A stretch of 64,000 bases of DNA. Origin: Artemia franciscana (lineage: Eukaryota > Arthropoda > Branchiopoda > Anostraca > Artemiidae). This document shows, piece after piece, positions 34,242 through 46,796 of this stretch. The notes below the pieces were generated by a model, which was not told the DNA's origin, made no database searches, and saw only the letters and a program-made list of their open reading frames with translations. The position numbers and the translations under genes were made by a program. The stretch covers positions 2,897,355 through 2,961,354 of the forward strand of contig NW_027062649.1 in assembly GCF_032884065.1 (NCBI RefSeq), in the 5' to 3' direction. Within the stretch, counting starts at the first letter, position 1. The number at the start of each line of letters is the position of its first letter.

Positions 34242-35774
34242 ATTGTTACATTGACAGGATATTTCTGGGTATCGGGGATGTTTCTAGAGTTTTCCACTGT
34301 GTAGACTGAGGAATATTGTTTGTTTACAGTTTCTTCTATCTCTGCATGATTTGTGAGTTTGCCAGATGGCATGGTTAGGTAGGGAATGGAATTTCGTCTT
34401 GGCTTTGCTGATGATACATAGTTCCAGAACTTCTATGGATTAGTTTTAGTTACTGTAGCAATGATATCTTCATGTTTTTTATAGAGTATTGTGTAATCTT
34501 TCTCAGTCTATTCCTTGCTTTTTTGAATTTATCATATTGTTCTCAAGAATTGGTTCACCTGTATTTTGCCCAGTATCTGTTCTTTCTGTTCATTTCCGTT
34601 TTATGGACCTTGTCAAGTAAGGTAGGGTGCATGGCCTCTTGATATATGAGACAGTGGCACATGTCTCCTCATGCTTTAGCATTATTTCCTTCAAGAGATT
34701 CCAGCTGTCATTACTTGACTTGTGCTCAAACAGTGCTTCCCAGTTGCCATTTTGCATTCTCCTTAGTTCCTTGCGGATTTTCTCATAATTGATATATCTT
34801 TTGCAAATATGGTCAGAAGAGGGTGGTGACAGTTGGAGAGTTGTTAAGAGACATACATGATCACTTGCACCAATCAGTGGTAAATGATCAATAGTTAAAA
34901 TTTGATATGGGTCATCTGTGATTACTAGGTCAAGTAATGACCTAGTTACTTTGATGCAGGGCCTTACAAAGTGCCAGTTCAGTTTCTATTAGGTTTGGGA
35001 AACTTGGGCTCCAGTAAAAAGTGGCTAAAACTAGACTTTCTTGGGGTAGTACAATCTCTATAGCTAAATATTCAACCCAATCCAAAACTTTATTAAGAGA
35101 GATTCTGCTTACCGATAAGGTTGCCTTCAAATAGACCGTGATTCCTCTTCTTTGGTCATGTTGTAAGTTTGTAAACAGAAAATATCCAGCAATTCCAATA
35201 TGGGCATCATCCAAGGGGTTATTTGTATTCTTTGGCTTAATTTCAGCTACACAAATCACATCATAATCATTTTTTTTCTGCTAAGATCTGTAACTCCATT
35301 AGTCTACATTTGTGCTCAGCACTTGGAGAAACTTAGAGTGATGAATTTTAATGTTTTGCACTAGATCACTTGGGCTACTATCACTTATTTCACTAGCTGT
35401 TTTGGCATCTTCATAACTTGTGGATACCATATCCCTTTACAAATCCGTACATCTATTGTCATTACAGTCTCAATATTTTGAACTCTCGGATCTATTTACA
35501 CTACTGAGGAAGGGAAAGTTCCCAACCCCGCTCACTGCTGGTTTTTTGGGACAATGCAACTCTTATGGATAACAAGGTCTTTTTCACCTTTTTTTCATCT
35601 TTTTTGCAGCCAGTCCTTTAATTCTTTCACAAGCTTTGCTTGCTTCTCTCTGTCCTCCCTGCTTATATCACTTTGGTACTGAATTGTCTCTTTTTTCAGA
35701 AAGGAGATTCTAGTGATTTCCTTTTTTATCATCATTTTGGGGATGGTAAATATCACTGGAGCTATTCTTTGTGT

Positions 35775-36377
35775 CTATTGTCCGGCAATGATCTGGTTAT
35801 TCTTAGATATCAAGCGCTTTAAATTTGTGAGATGAAATTCTGGAAGTTTATAGCAGGTTTTTAAGTGCTCACTGATGAACATTATATCATCCTGTTCCTT
35901 CTCCTGGCTTGTACCCTGCTCTAGCTCATGAATTCCCTGAGCTATGATATTTAGCCTTTGGTGCTGCCTATCATGGTCTCTTCTTATTTCGTCTCTCACT
36001 TCTTTGCGGGCTTCCGATTTGTGAGCCTTAGCAATGGCTGCAAGTTCAGCATGGAATTCCTTTGTTAGGGTTTCCTTCAATACTTCTAGTTCTTCTCCAA
36101 TGAGGTATTTGACTTGTGTTTCCATGCCAGCTTTGTTGCACTTTTTTAACAGTTCTATTTCAATTTCTGAAACTCTTTCAGCAACTGAATCAACCATTAT
36201 AGTCATTTCTGTGAGCAGTTCAGTTTTTAGGCAATTAATTTGTTCTTTCACAATTGTGTTTACATCCTCAGCCGTAGCACTTTTTCTTGTGGAGTTGGCT
36301 AAACAAAGGGGGCAATAGCAGGAGAATGATGATCCAGCACTTAATTTGTCTATAAGGTTGTACCTAGATTCCGTCAT
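35775..36377 (-). pseudogene. Probable ORF1 of the CR1-like element
   Basis: 200 codons, open, starting MTESRYNLIDKLSAG. A cysteine pair (CYCPLC) lies near residues 20-25, followed by a long charged helical stretch (residues about 45-160, heptad-like Leu/Ile/Val spacing) suggesting a coiled coil, as in many CR1/L1-type ORF1 proteins. It lies directly upstream of the endonuclease fragment in the same orientation. Open but part of a dead element; homology is inferred from position. Confidence 0.5.
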
Positions 36378-36839
36378 TTACAGAATCCATGTTTTTATGT
36401 TTTTAGCTTCTAGTTTCTTTTTTTTACACAAAAGATGCTTTGTTATATATAGACTTGCAAAATAATTGTTGGATTTTTGTTGTTTCTCTTCACCTTCATT
36501 TACTGGCCATGGACTCATTTGTGGTATTTATATTTATTTCTTTGTTTTCAATAAGTACAATGAATGGTATCAGTATGAAATTATATGGTTTAATCCTACT
36601 TTCTGATGCTATAGTAAGAGAAAGGTTGAGATTATGAGGACACACCCTACAGATCAAGTATGAGAGATTTCCAAAGATAATCCTTGTTAGCCGTCTACTT
36701 AGGGCCAAGCAAAAGTGGCTTGTCCCAAAATGGAGTGTGAGAATGTCATAATGAGAGATTTTGAGGGAAATTAAACTTCTTGGGAGAGTATATAGAGAGA
36801 AGCTCTAAATATATTCTACTAATATATTCTGCAAGATTG

Positions 36840-37930
36840 AAAGGATGCTTACATCTCACCTGTACATAAAGGGGGCAATAGAGATGAAGCAAACAATTGT
36901 CAAATAATTAGTCTTGCATCAATAATTGGGAAACTGCTCAAAGGTATAGTCCAATCAGCCATTACAGTTAATTTAAATACTAACAGTCTAGTATCACCTA
37001 ACCAACACAGGTTGTGTCCTAATCAATCAGTTGTCATTAACGTTACTGATGCATACAAGTATGTCACAAAGCTTATGGATAAGGGATCTCCTGTTGATTG
37101 GGTCTAGTCAAAGCATTGGAAAAAGTATGGCATAGTAGATTCAATTCTAAACATTGTGCAATGGGTATCCACAATACTGTTGTCAACTAATAAACAAAAT
37201 TTTTTACCAATAGAAAGCAGGTGGTCTGGGTATTCAGAGACAGCAGATTGATTTTCTTCTCAGAATCAGCAGATGTAAAAAGTGGAGTGCCTCCAGGAAT
37301 GGATTTAGGTCCAGCTGTTTTTGATATATTCATCAGCAGTGCACCTTCAATCATAGAGATTCAAGCTGATCTTGATGCACTCTCAAAGTGGGTAGCTTAA
37401 AGTCTCAGTTTTATGAAAAGAATGTTTTGTAGGAGATCTCCAGCTGTGATCATCAAGCTTTTAAAGGACCTGTTCAGACCTAAATAAGGATTTGAGATGT
37501 GTATTGCTACTCCAGTCAATGAGGTTGAGATATCAATTCTGGAATCAGTACAGCAACATGCAACTAAATCCATAAAGGGATTTCAACATCTCCCATATCC
37601 TACCTGATTACATAAGCTCAAAATACCCTCACATGTAGACATGGGCACGTAGGTGTATTAATGGCTGACCACTTAGTCTGTGACCAGAGTGTTATCCCTA
37701 ACTGCGTTCCAGATAGTCATTTTGCCAAGTACTAGAAGTAATTCCTTGAAGCTTTACCAAAAGCACACAAACACCAGGCTGCAAAACAAATTATTGTCTA
37801 ATCATGTAGTCAGTCTATGAAACTCTCTTAGCTAGAATGCTGTTATGTCTCCCAGTGTTGAAGCTTTCAAGTCTTCTGTTGACAAAGACCAGAGCAGGAA
37901 GTCTTGGATCACAGTATAGGATGCACATGT
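36840..37930 (+). pseudogene. Decayed reverse transcriptase, plus strand, second CR1-like family
   Basis: Translating all three plus frames gives RT order with many stops and frameshifts: YISPVHKGGNRDEANNCQ, ASIIGKLLKGIV, VSPNQH, DAYKYVTKLMDKGSPVD, then pieces matching the GVPQG region, IQADLDALSKWVA, LESVQQHATKSIKGFQHLPY, and a C-terminal stretch near 37745-37890. It resembles the 32.4-36.4 kb element in layout but is clearly a different, older copy in the opposite orientation. Confidence 0.75.
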
Positions 37931-38946
37931 CAAGTCATCATCATCGTTGACCAGTGTTTTTAGGACTTGACCTTATTGCTGGCTAGTGTCATTTGAGGTA
38001 TATATTGGGATGGAAGAGGAGTGTTTGTAGCAGCCTTGGGCTCAGGTGGCTTGGTGCTGCAATGAGCAATTAGTAGTAGTAGTTTACATAATGCATTAGT
38101 AAAGTGTATATAGCAATCACTTGGTAATAGACACTGGATCAAATTATTCTTACCATCAAATACAAAGGAAGCAAATACTAGATGTCATGTTTTTAGGGAA
38201 ACTAATGTAGTCTATGCTATAAATTTTCAAACAAATCATTTTTATGTTTGGAGCAAAGTAATATAGCATGGAATTTTTGGGTTGAATAATAAAGCATAAG
38301 CTTGCATCATTTCAAAAGTGACAACATTGATTGGGTTTCAGGTATTGGAGAATAATGCTGGTTTAAGCAGATAATAGCTTTTTTGGAATTTCTTTAGGAA
38401 TGTGTCTTTTTTTCTTTTTTTTTAATATTTGTTTGCCATAGGTCCTTTTAAAGTTTTGATGACTGCTGGCAAAGAAATAGAACCAAAATGCTGCTTTCAC
38501 AACATTTATATCAAGACAGCCAACCAAAGATTTTCCTCAATTTTTATTGCTAAAGCAGTAATAAGAAATGAGCAATGAGAAAAGTAAAATGCAGCCTGTA
38601 TGAAAATAATTTTTATTGCACATTTTTATTTTAGTTATTAATTATGGTTGTTATTATATTAATAGTTACTAACTATAAATATTATATTTTTATTTTTTAT
38701 TTATAACTTGACTGCTATGCATTTTTATTATAGTTCTTTCTTGGATGGTGGCTAGTCTTAGATGTTGATATTTATATATATTTTTATATATTTATTTTTA
38801 TATATATTTATTTTTTATATTATTTATATGTATTTTATTTTATATATTTTGGTTTAGAAATGTTTATAGCAAGTAACTGCAACTCTCTTGTACATAAAAT
38901 AAAAATCCCTTTTGTTTAATTTTCGTCTTTCATATGGACCTATCTC
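37931..38946. other. AT-rich non-coding stretch with TA-type microsatellite
   Basis: 38759-38850 is built of ATATATTTTTATATATTTATTT-type short repeats. The rest holds no recognisable gene or shared repeat. Confidence 0.6.
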
Positions 38947-38971
38947 TTTATCTAATAAAGATTCATTGCAG

Positions 38972-39138
38972 TGACAAATTGTCATAATGCTTTTGCCTTT
39001 GAGAACTCTGCATCTTCAAGTGTAATGTCAATATTAAGAGACATTCTGTACAAAAATGAAAAACTAGGCTTTAAAGGATTTTATAAATATCATACATATT
39101 CTTTAGTATCTTTGAGTCAGATTTTTTTCAAAATTTCA
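38972..39138 (+). CDS. Possible exon with mitochondrial-carrier-like motif (weak)
   Basis: A frame open after a good acceptor (TTCATTGCAG, ending 38971) reads SVMSILRDILYKNEK then LGFKGFYKYHTYSL. This resembles the 'I/L-x-E-G-x-x-GFYKG' signature that follows each carrier repeat in the SLC25 family. The possible donor (TTTCAG/GTTCCAG at about 39138) is poor. No partner exons were found nearby, so it may be a pseudo-exon or coincidence. Confidence 0.25.
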
Positions 39139-39470
39139 GGTTCCAGTCCCTCTAGAACAATGTGAATCTGGCACACATGCTAGGAGTGGTATACATTTCC
39201 AGTCTGGGATAGTCATATTTCCTTGAACAAATGTTTTTTAGAAGATTTGTAAAATTTGAGTACCACCAATTTAGGCTTTGTACCATATCACTATTATTTA
39301 TTACCCACTATACAAGATACTAAACTACAGAGTACAAAATTGGAGAGAAAAATCATAGTCTTTGTAGTAGTATGACACTCTAGCCTTTATATTCTTATAT
39401 ATATTTTTATGTATATGTATATATGTATACTCTTGTATATTCTTGTGTGTGCATAATATGTATTAAATAA

Positions 39471-39640
39471 AAAAAAAACAAGTTTTGTAAATGAAAGTAA
39501 GGAGCGACATTAAAAATTAAAACGAACAGAAATATTCTCCGTATATAAAAGGGGCTTTTCCTTCTCAACGCCCCGCTCTCTACGCTAAAGTTTGACTCTT
39601 TCTCTCAACTCTACATTTTAAAGCAGTAAAAAAAGCAATA
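39471..39640 (+). mobile_element. Half of a palindromic small element ('GGAGCGACATT' family)
   Basis: Starts AAAAAAAACAAGTTTT, then TGAAAGTAAGGAGCGACATT, continuing through GCTAAAGTTTGACTCTTTCT to a CAGTAAAAAA end. It matches the left half of the complete copy at 52090-52461; the right half is absent. Confidence 0.75.
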
Positions 39641-40080
39641 AAAATCAACAATATGCTTATATGGAACTTCTTTAGAACTCAAGAAATATTAACCAGAGGA
39701 GTGTTTTATACTAACCTTGATAGCGTTTTCTGGTAACTTTTTTTGATAGCTTATGTTGTATTAATTGCTTTCCAATATAACAGTCGGTCAGAAATAGAAA
39801 CAGGTGTGAATCCAAATCTTACACCTTGTTTCAAGACACAAAGGAGATTACAATGCATGAAGGATTCATCACTTTAACTTTCTTTGGTCAATAGAATATA
39901 GAAACCTTTCCAGTAAATTGGCCTAAACTGAGTTTTTGATTCAGTCTGTTTCAGGCAGGATATAGTGGACGTAAATACCATGAAATTAGCGACATCATAC
40001 CAGGATTCTTTGAAACACCCTGCGTTTTCATTTTCGTACTCATTTATTTAAATAGCTATCATAACATTCAAAAATGAACG
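39641..40080. other. Non-coding, nothing recognised
   Basis: AT-rich unique-looking sequence with no open frame of note and no shared repeat. Confidence 0.4.
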
Positions 40081-40595
40081 CTAAATTATGCTACTTTTAC
40101 AATCACGAAGAAAACGAACACAGTAACAAAGAATGTCTACAAAATATGGCACAAAAGAGTTTGTAAATCTGTTCATACAGCACTTAACGGGCTGTAGGAT
40201 AAGGTAATGTGTAGTCGTTCTGCTGTTCATGGCGGAAAAATAGATCGGTGTCTCTCGTTTTCTTATAGCTTTTTTTCCAAATTTCATCATTAAATCAAGT
40301 CTTTGAGTGAATAATGTAGGCAAGTTCAAGAGTAATTTCATAGTTGCTGAAGCAATGTCCAAGTGTTATTTTAGTTGCTCGTTTTTGGACATCTTCTAGT
40401 TTTGCCAACATGTAAGCAGTGTTTTGAGTTTGTGGACCCCAAAGGGGACAGTTGATGTAGGTTGTATACGCCAGAAGGAGTATATAGAACACTTACAAAA
40501 TGTGACACAATGAAGTTTACAAATCTGTTTGTACGCCACTTAACGGGTTGTAGTTTGTTGTGTATCCTAGTAGTTTTGCTGACTGTGTTTTCCAA
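40081..40595 (-). pseudogene. C-terminal scraps of a non-LTR reverse transcriptase, two partial copies
   Basis: Minus strand. LWGPQTQNTAYMLAKLEDVQKRATKI (split over 40370-40445) is the typical post-RT motif. LNLPTLFTQRLDLMMKFGKK follows in another frame, then the tail NRFTNSFVPYFVDIL at about 40130-40190. A second version of the tail (RTNRFVNFIVSHFVSVL) lies upstream at 40500-40560, so two 3' ends are stacked. Confidence 0.7.
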
Positions 40596-40818
40596 ATTTA
40601 ATTTTTAAAGCACGTCTTCTTGCGATACTTACTTGGGAAAAGAGGAAGAAAAGAAGAAATCAATTGATGAAAAATTTATATTAATGATTTCATTTATTTT
40701 CTGAGTGAAAGGAACTAAAGCTTTTGCTACTCCTTTTGTTTTGAGAAGTATTATTTTGCCTTTTCATATAAATCTATTGCGTGGTTAGAGTTTCTGGAAT
40801 TTCCCTTTCCTGAACCCA

Positions 40819-42336
40819 ATGTTTCCTAACACTTCTAGCCCCCTCAAGGAAGGGGGCCAAGCATCTAATTGGTTATCAGAAGCTGATATTCCTATTATTG
40901 TATCTCCAATATCCAATGATGATAGCCTGAATGAAACCATGATTACTGTCTCTGAGCCACTAATCTCTGAAACTGACAATCTGCTAAATGAGGATTTTCA
41001 GACAGTAGGCAGAAAACAGAAACGAAAAAAACCTTCTATGAGTCCTCCTGAAATAATGGGACTCTCAAACCCAAATCCAGCTGTGGAGATAAAGGACAAA
41101 TCAATTATCCTTTTTACTCCAACAGTAAAAGATCAATCTTTCTCTATCAAAAATATTACTAACATTAGAATGAATCTTTTCAAAACTTTTAGATGCAGCT
41201 TCTCTGTGAATGTGAACAGAGATGGTTCACTAATGGTTATGTTTCTAGACAGAAATGAAGCCTACAAAGCCCTTAGCCTAAATAAAATTGGCAATATCCC
41301 TGTTACACCTGAATGGTGGAAACCAATCCTGAAAAATTCTCAGAAAATAGTACTGTACAACATACCATTGGAACTGTCAAATGACGACTTGAAAGATGGC
41401 CTTATGAACAATAAGGGGGAAATGCTGGAGGTTCTGGATGTTCATCGTATGGGCAAACTAGATTCTAAGGGAACAAGAATCAGTAAGAGTTTCCTCTTTA
41501 TCTTACCTGCTAGTTCCCAATTTGACTCGGTATTCCTTTTTGGTCAGCAAAAAGCTCATAAAATATACCAAGAAAAACCTCTTCAATGCTAAAAATGTTT
41601 TAAGCTTGGTCACTCATCTAAGTATTGTTCTTCTTCTGTGCCAGGGTGCCCTAATTGCCTTGGTAATCACTCCTTGTCTACAGAAAGTAGATGCACTGAA
41701 GTGCCTAAATGTACAAACTGTGATGGTAGACATCAATCAACAGATCTCAATTCATGTCCTAAATATGTTCAACGAGCTAAAGTTTTAAAGATTGCTCTTC
41801 AAGAAAATGTTCCTTTCCCAATAGCTGCAATGGAGCTGGCCAAGCGGTCCAAAGTACCATCAGGTCCAAGAGTTAATGAGGCCAAAGAAGGGAATTTAGC
41901 CCTTCCTCAAAAACCCTGGCTACAGGTACACAAGAACCACCCAAATCAGGCACTCATACCTCCTACTGAGACTTCTTACCCTCCATTGGCTAAGGAGCAT
42001 CCCAAGGTGGCTGAAGCTAGTCCATCCCTCAACAATCCTAAAACTAATCCTAAATCTTGGTCTGAAAGAGTGGCAGCTTTTCCTAATACTTCTACTCAAG
42101 CCATAACTATGCAAGATAGAGTTGGACCTCATATTACTAATTTAATTAAATATGTTGCATCAGTGGACCTAATATTACAATCAAATATGGCTAAAGATAA
42201 AAAAGCCAGTATAACAAAAGAAATTGCAGAATACTACTTTTCCAATTCTATTTTCAATGAAATAGGAACAGAATTATCATCCATTCTCTCAAAATACCAT
42301 GCATGTCACCTATTCAACCCTTCCTATGTTAACTAA
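40819..42336 (+). pseudogene. ORF1 of copy C, interrupted by one stop codon
   Basis: Equivalent to the 505-codon ORF1 of copy B. Within the first zinc knuckle the serine codon TCA is TAA (41590-41592), so translation would end after residue 257. Downstream of the stop the frame is open to the usual C-terminus and the other knuckles are intact. A single transversion explains the defect. Confidence 0.93.
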
Positions 42337-45300
42337 GCTGCAGATCCTACAATGGAATTGCGTCTCTTTAAATTCAACTAAACTTGCTGATCTTATCCAA
42401 TGTGCAAATGATAAGAGAATTGGAATTATTTGTCTACAAGAGACTAATCTTCATCAGTACAAGAAAATCAAAATGCCTGGGTACAAGTGCTACAGGAAGG
42501 ATAGATCAACTAACAGAAAGGGAGAGGGTGTGGCAATTTTTGTTCATATTTCAATCCAACACTCCCCTCAACCCTTAACTATCTACAGGGATGAAATAGA
42601 TGTTGTAGGCATATTAATTACCTTAGCTAATGGTAACCATCTTGCCATAAAATCCTTTTATAATCCATGTGGGAGTAAGGACATCCAAAGTATCTTGGAA
42701 ACAGAATTATCAGGTAATAGTACCTTTATTTTTGGTGATTTTAATGCCCACAGTCCTCTCTGGGAACAATCAGCAGGTAGCAACAAAGTAGGAAGAGGAA
42801 TTGAGTACATATTGTCCAATTTTCCTGACACCTTGATTTTCACTCCATTTGACTTTCAGACCAGGTATAATATTTCTTCTAACTCTTTCTCAACTATAGA
42901 TTTGCTTCTAGGTCCTTCTTCATATTATGATTTAGTTCAGATGGTAAAGGTGTCGTCTCTTCAATCTGATCATTGTGCAATCCTTACATCATTTCAAGAT
43001 TTATGCTACACTCCCAATCCCCACGTCCCTACATTTATCAACTCCAAAGGTAATTGGTCCCTTTTTCGTGAGATATTAAATGAAGTAGATTTTTTCTTTG
43101 TTTCTCCTAATTATGATATTAATCCCATTGAGTCTAATTTGAGATCAATCCTGCTGGAGTCAGCAAAATCGGAAATTCCAATGACTAGGGTACGTTTTTA
43201 CAATGGCTCCAAAAGACCCAAGAATTGGTGGAATGATGAGTGTAGGGTTGCAGTTCTGGCAAAAAGAAATGCTCGTAAAATGTTTCAAAAGCACCCATCT
43301 CAGTCAACAGCAATCTTTTATAAGCAGTCATGTGCTAAGGTGAAAGTAATTTATAGGAGAGCTAAACAGAGTACATGGCTGAATTTCAGCTCAAGTATCA
43401 GTTTTAGAACCCCAATTTCAAAGGTCCATAATTTCATTAGCCAACTAAATAGTGGAAAGCAGCCTAATGATGACCGTAGATATGATATCATTCAGGATGG
43501 ATATCCAATTGTATCAGATAAAAAGAAGGCAGATCTGTTTACCAATGTTTTTAAAAACGATTGCTCAGATTTTCATCCCAGCCGACCTCCTTTTTGTAAT
43601 CTCCCTCTTACCTGTTCTTATAAGGGTACTCTGATGAAACCTTTTTCCCAAGATGAATTTTGTGTAGCACTTAATTCTCTTAACATCAAGTCTTCCCCAG
43701 GTTATGATGGTATTTATATGAAGTGGATTCTTGAGTCCCCAAAGGTGTTTCATACAGCCCTCTTAAGTCTTTATAATCTTATTTGGTCAAGTGAAAAGTT
43801 CCCAGATGCCTGGAAGATTGCTCAGGTATTCCCAGCTTTAAAACCTTCTTATTCATCTAATGATCTCAAGGCTTACCGTCCTATATCAGTATTACCTTCC
43901 TTAAGTAAAGTTCTGGAAAGGCTTGTCTTATCAAGAATTGAGTGGTTTTCTGAAGTGAACAATCTCTTTCCTAGTGAACAAACAGGTTTCAGAAAAGGAC
44001 ACAGCTCTTTAGATAGCATTACCCGGCTAGAAATTGATGTTTGTAACTCTCTCAAAAAAAGACATGTCGCAATGGCTGTTCTGTTTGACTGGTCGAATGC
44101 CTATGGAAATGTAGTCCACAATAAATTATTGGAAATCCTAATAAATCTTGACTTCCCGTATCCTTTTATAAGTTTTATAAAGTCTTTTCTAACTGATAGA
44201 TATTTTTACTTTCAAGTAAATCAGTCTAGAAGTGAGCAATGCCCCATTACGAGAGGACTTCCTCAAGGTGCAATATTGAGTCCTCTTCTATTCAACTTGT
44301 ATGTTTCTGAATTTCATGTATCTCATGCATCATTTGGCCTTTATGCAGATGATTTGATCATTTGGAAGTCAGGAAGGGATATTAGCCTTCTTCAAAGCCT
44401 TATTCAACAGGATATAAGTCTAGTCCAGAGATTCTCTTTAGCATTTGGCTTCCCAATATCAATCAGTAAAACTAAAGCCATTATATTTACTAATGGTCTA
44501 GATCCTCCTAATCCACTGACAATTTTCTCAAGGGAGATCCCATATTGCAATTCAGTGAAGTTACTTGGTTTATTAATGGATTCTAAAATGCAGTGGCATG
44601 AACATATTAATTCTTTGAAATCTCTGATTATTCAGAGACTTTGTATTCTAAAAAGACTTGCTGGAAGTAAGTGGGGATGTCACCCAAAAATTATTTTGGA
44701 TTTTTACAAATTGTATATTCGTTCAAATATAGAAAATGGGATTCAAATATTTTCAGCTCGTCCCCCATCCTCATTCAAAATCCTTGAATCTTTACAAAAT
44801 TCTGCTATTCGAATAGCTTTGGGTGTGCATAAGCATACTCCTCTGTCAAAGTTAAGAACACTGTCGGGATTGGTGTCCCTAAGTGAAAGAGCATCTAGTC
44901 TAAGGATAAAGTATTTCTCGCAAATCCAGGCTTATGGAGCCAAGCATGCTGTATATGCACATACCTTTGCTGAGAAGTCAGCCTGTCCCAATGCCCATTC
45001 ATCATGGAATCAGTTTCAACTGGAGGTCCCAAACTGGAATCAACATTCGCTTTATGCATATCCCTTTACTGAGTCCCCCCCCCCCATGGGAAATGAGTCC
45101 TCCAAGCTGTCAAGTAGAACTTATCCATATTAGTAAAGATTTGATTCCTAATTATGAGATCCAGACTATTTTGGCTGAACACGTCTCAAAGGCTTACCCC
45201 AACTATAGAAAAATATATACTGATGGATCCGTCCAGAGGGAAAGAGCTGGAGCAGGAGCATGTATCCCATCCCTGAATTTGAATATTTATTCTCCTCTCC

Positions 45301-46004
45301 CATTGGGATCTTCTATCTTGTCTGCTGAATTATGTGCCATCCGCCTGGCCTTGAATGCTCTTATAAATTATAACATCGAATCTGAAAATATACTCTGTCT
45401 CTCCGACTCTAAATCAGCATTACTACTGATCCAAAATATTAATAGAATTGCTAATGACAAAGATTTATATAATATTAGAAGACAGCTTCTTAATCTTAAG
45501 ATCAAGGAAAATGAAGTTTATTTTCAACATGTTCCTAGTCATAAAGGTATAAAATATAGTGATATGGCTGATTCTCTAGCAGCAAAGGCTTCCATGTTAT
45601 CTCCTAGTCCTTCCTCTGACCCCAATTCACGAGATATTATCAGGCAAAGATCCAAAGTTAATCACAGTACATTAATGTTATCTCCATTTCATACAAGATT
45701 AAATACAGTGCTATATTACCGGCTGAAATCAGGTACCCTACTTCTAAATAGCTTGTTATTTAATTGGAAGCTACATCATTCCCCTTTATGCCGAATCTGC
45801 TTTTCAACAGAGGAAACAATCCAGCATATTTTATTTGATTGCCACTCTCAGAGTGAGGAGACTGTTGCTCTTAAGCATTTCTGCTCCTTGGCTAAGATTC
45901 CAAATACTTATACAGCTATCCTGGATTCTAACCTGCCATGGGAAATTGATCGTAAGATATTTAAGGCAGCAATTGATACCTTAAAGAAGAGAAATATTGT
46001 TTAA
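42299..46004 (+). pseudogene. ORF2 of copy C, one frameshift before RNase H
   Basis: Endonuclease and RT domains are open from 42299 to 45133, with GDFNAHS, GLPQG and YADD present. At 45075-45085 there is an 11-C run where copies A and B have seven, which shifts the frame. The RNase H and C-terminal part are then open in the next frame to 46004. One in-frame codon is also missing near 44502 relative to copy B (NGLDPP versus NGTLDPP). The 38-nt overlap with ORF1 is conserved. Confidence 0.93.
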
Positions 46005-46335
46005 TAGGGATTAAAGCTTGAAGAAGTCAATTTTTAAAGGGACGCGATTTATCCATAGTTTTTGATAGTGCAGAAGAGAGCGGGAATGAGTAGGAAGAGC
46101 CGTATTGGTACCGGCCGGCCTAGTGCCTTAAACTGCTGGGGACAGGTAGCTCAGGTACTCGCACTTCCCACAATCAATAACAGTTTATTATTGTTCATAA
46201 TCGTATATATCAATTGTTCGCAGAATGGAGGAGAATAGCGCTTCCAGTAGCTAGTTTTTCTGAAGAAGAAGTCAAAGAGGTGAAAGGACTTGTTGTTAGT
46301 CCATATACCTCCCTACAATTTTTGGAACTGGAACT

Positions 46336-46796
46336 TACTTAGTTCTTCAATCAACACTTACATTCCATTTAGACTTGAGTAGAATTAACTTGATTTGATT
46401 TACAACTGCTCTTTGGCATAATCTTTCATTGGCAAACTTCTGTAATTATGTGTGATTTTTTCCATGAGATTGAATGTACTTTTAGACTATATTTGATATA
46501 TAGTTATATAGAGCATAAAAAAATAGAAAATGATACAATAGAAATACAATAGAAACAATAGAAAAATAGAAATTGATACAATAAGTGGTCAAGAAGAATC
46601 AGCCCAAGTAGGAAAGAAACTAATTTTATAAATAAAAATAAATCAATTTTCTCATGAGCTAAGATAACGTCGATGACTTCTTAAATTATCGTTTTCAAAT
46701 TCAAAATTAATGCTACCAATTTAACCATTGTATGAAATCGTGTTCTAGTTTGTTGTGATACTGTTATTAATAGCATTTATTTTTTAATCATTTTAG
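46336..46796 (+). other. Intron sequence upstream of the TMEM50-family exon
   Basis: AT-rich, no gene; ends with the acceptor CATTTTAG at 46789-46796. No upstream TMEM50 exon (coding for the conserved TGWWxxIDAA region) was found anywhere in the window, so earlier exons probably lie outside it. Confidence 0.5.

Larger units (their letters stand above)
32376..36377 (-). pseudogene. Broken CR1-like non-LTR retrotransposon
   Basis: Minus-strand remains in element order. 36377-35775: possible ORF1 with coiled-coil-like charged repeats (200 codons). 35259-34942: endonuclease fragment (MICVAEIKPKN, IGIAGYFLF, RRGITVYLKA). About 34400-34205: linker. 34177-33710 and 33749-33369: two tandem copies of the RT fingers region (KKATVIPLHKKGSKD, NYRPISLTSVTSKIL). 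33384-32767: palm (LLDQAKAFDKV, GVPKGTMLGPSLFNIYIND, LYTDDSKL). 32670-32376: C-terminal part (LVRPRLETG, VQRRATKI). The sequence style matches the CR1/L2-type RT group, distinct from copies A-C. Multiple frameshifts, and YTDD in place of the usual YADD, are consistent with an old dead copy. Confidence 0.85.
40648..46335 (+). mobile_element. Non-LTR retrotransposon copy C (I-group), full length, defective
   Basis: Plus orientation; 5' end near 40648 by alignment with copy B, 3' end at 46335 after two GGAACT hexamers. Same ORF arrangement as copies A and B. It carries a nonsense mutation in ORF1 and a frameshift in ORF2. Immediately upstream are scraps of another non-LTR element. Confidence 0.92.
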
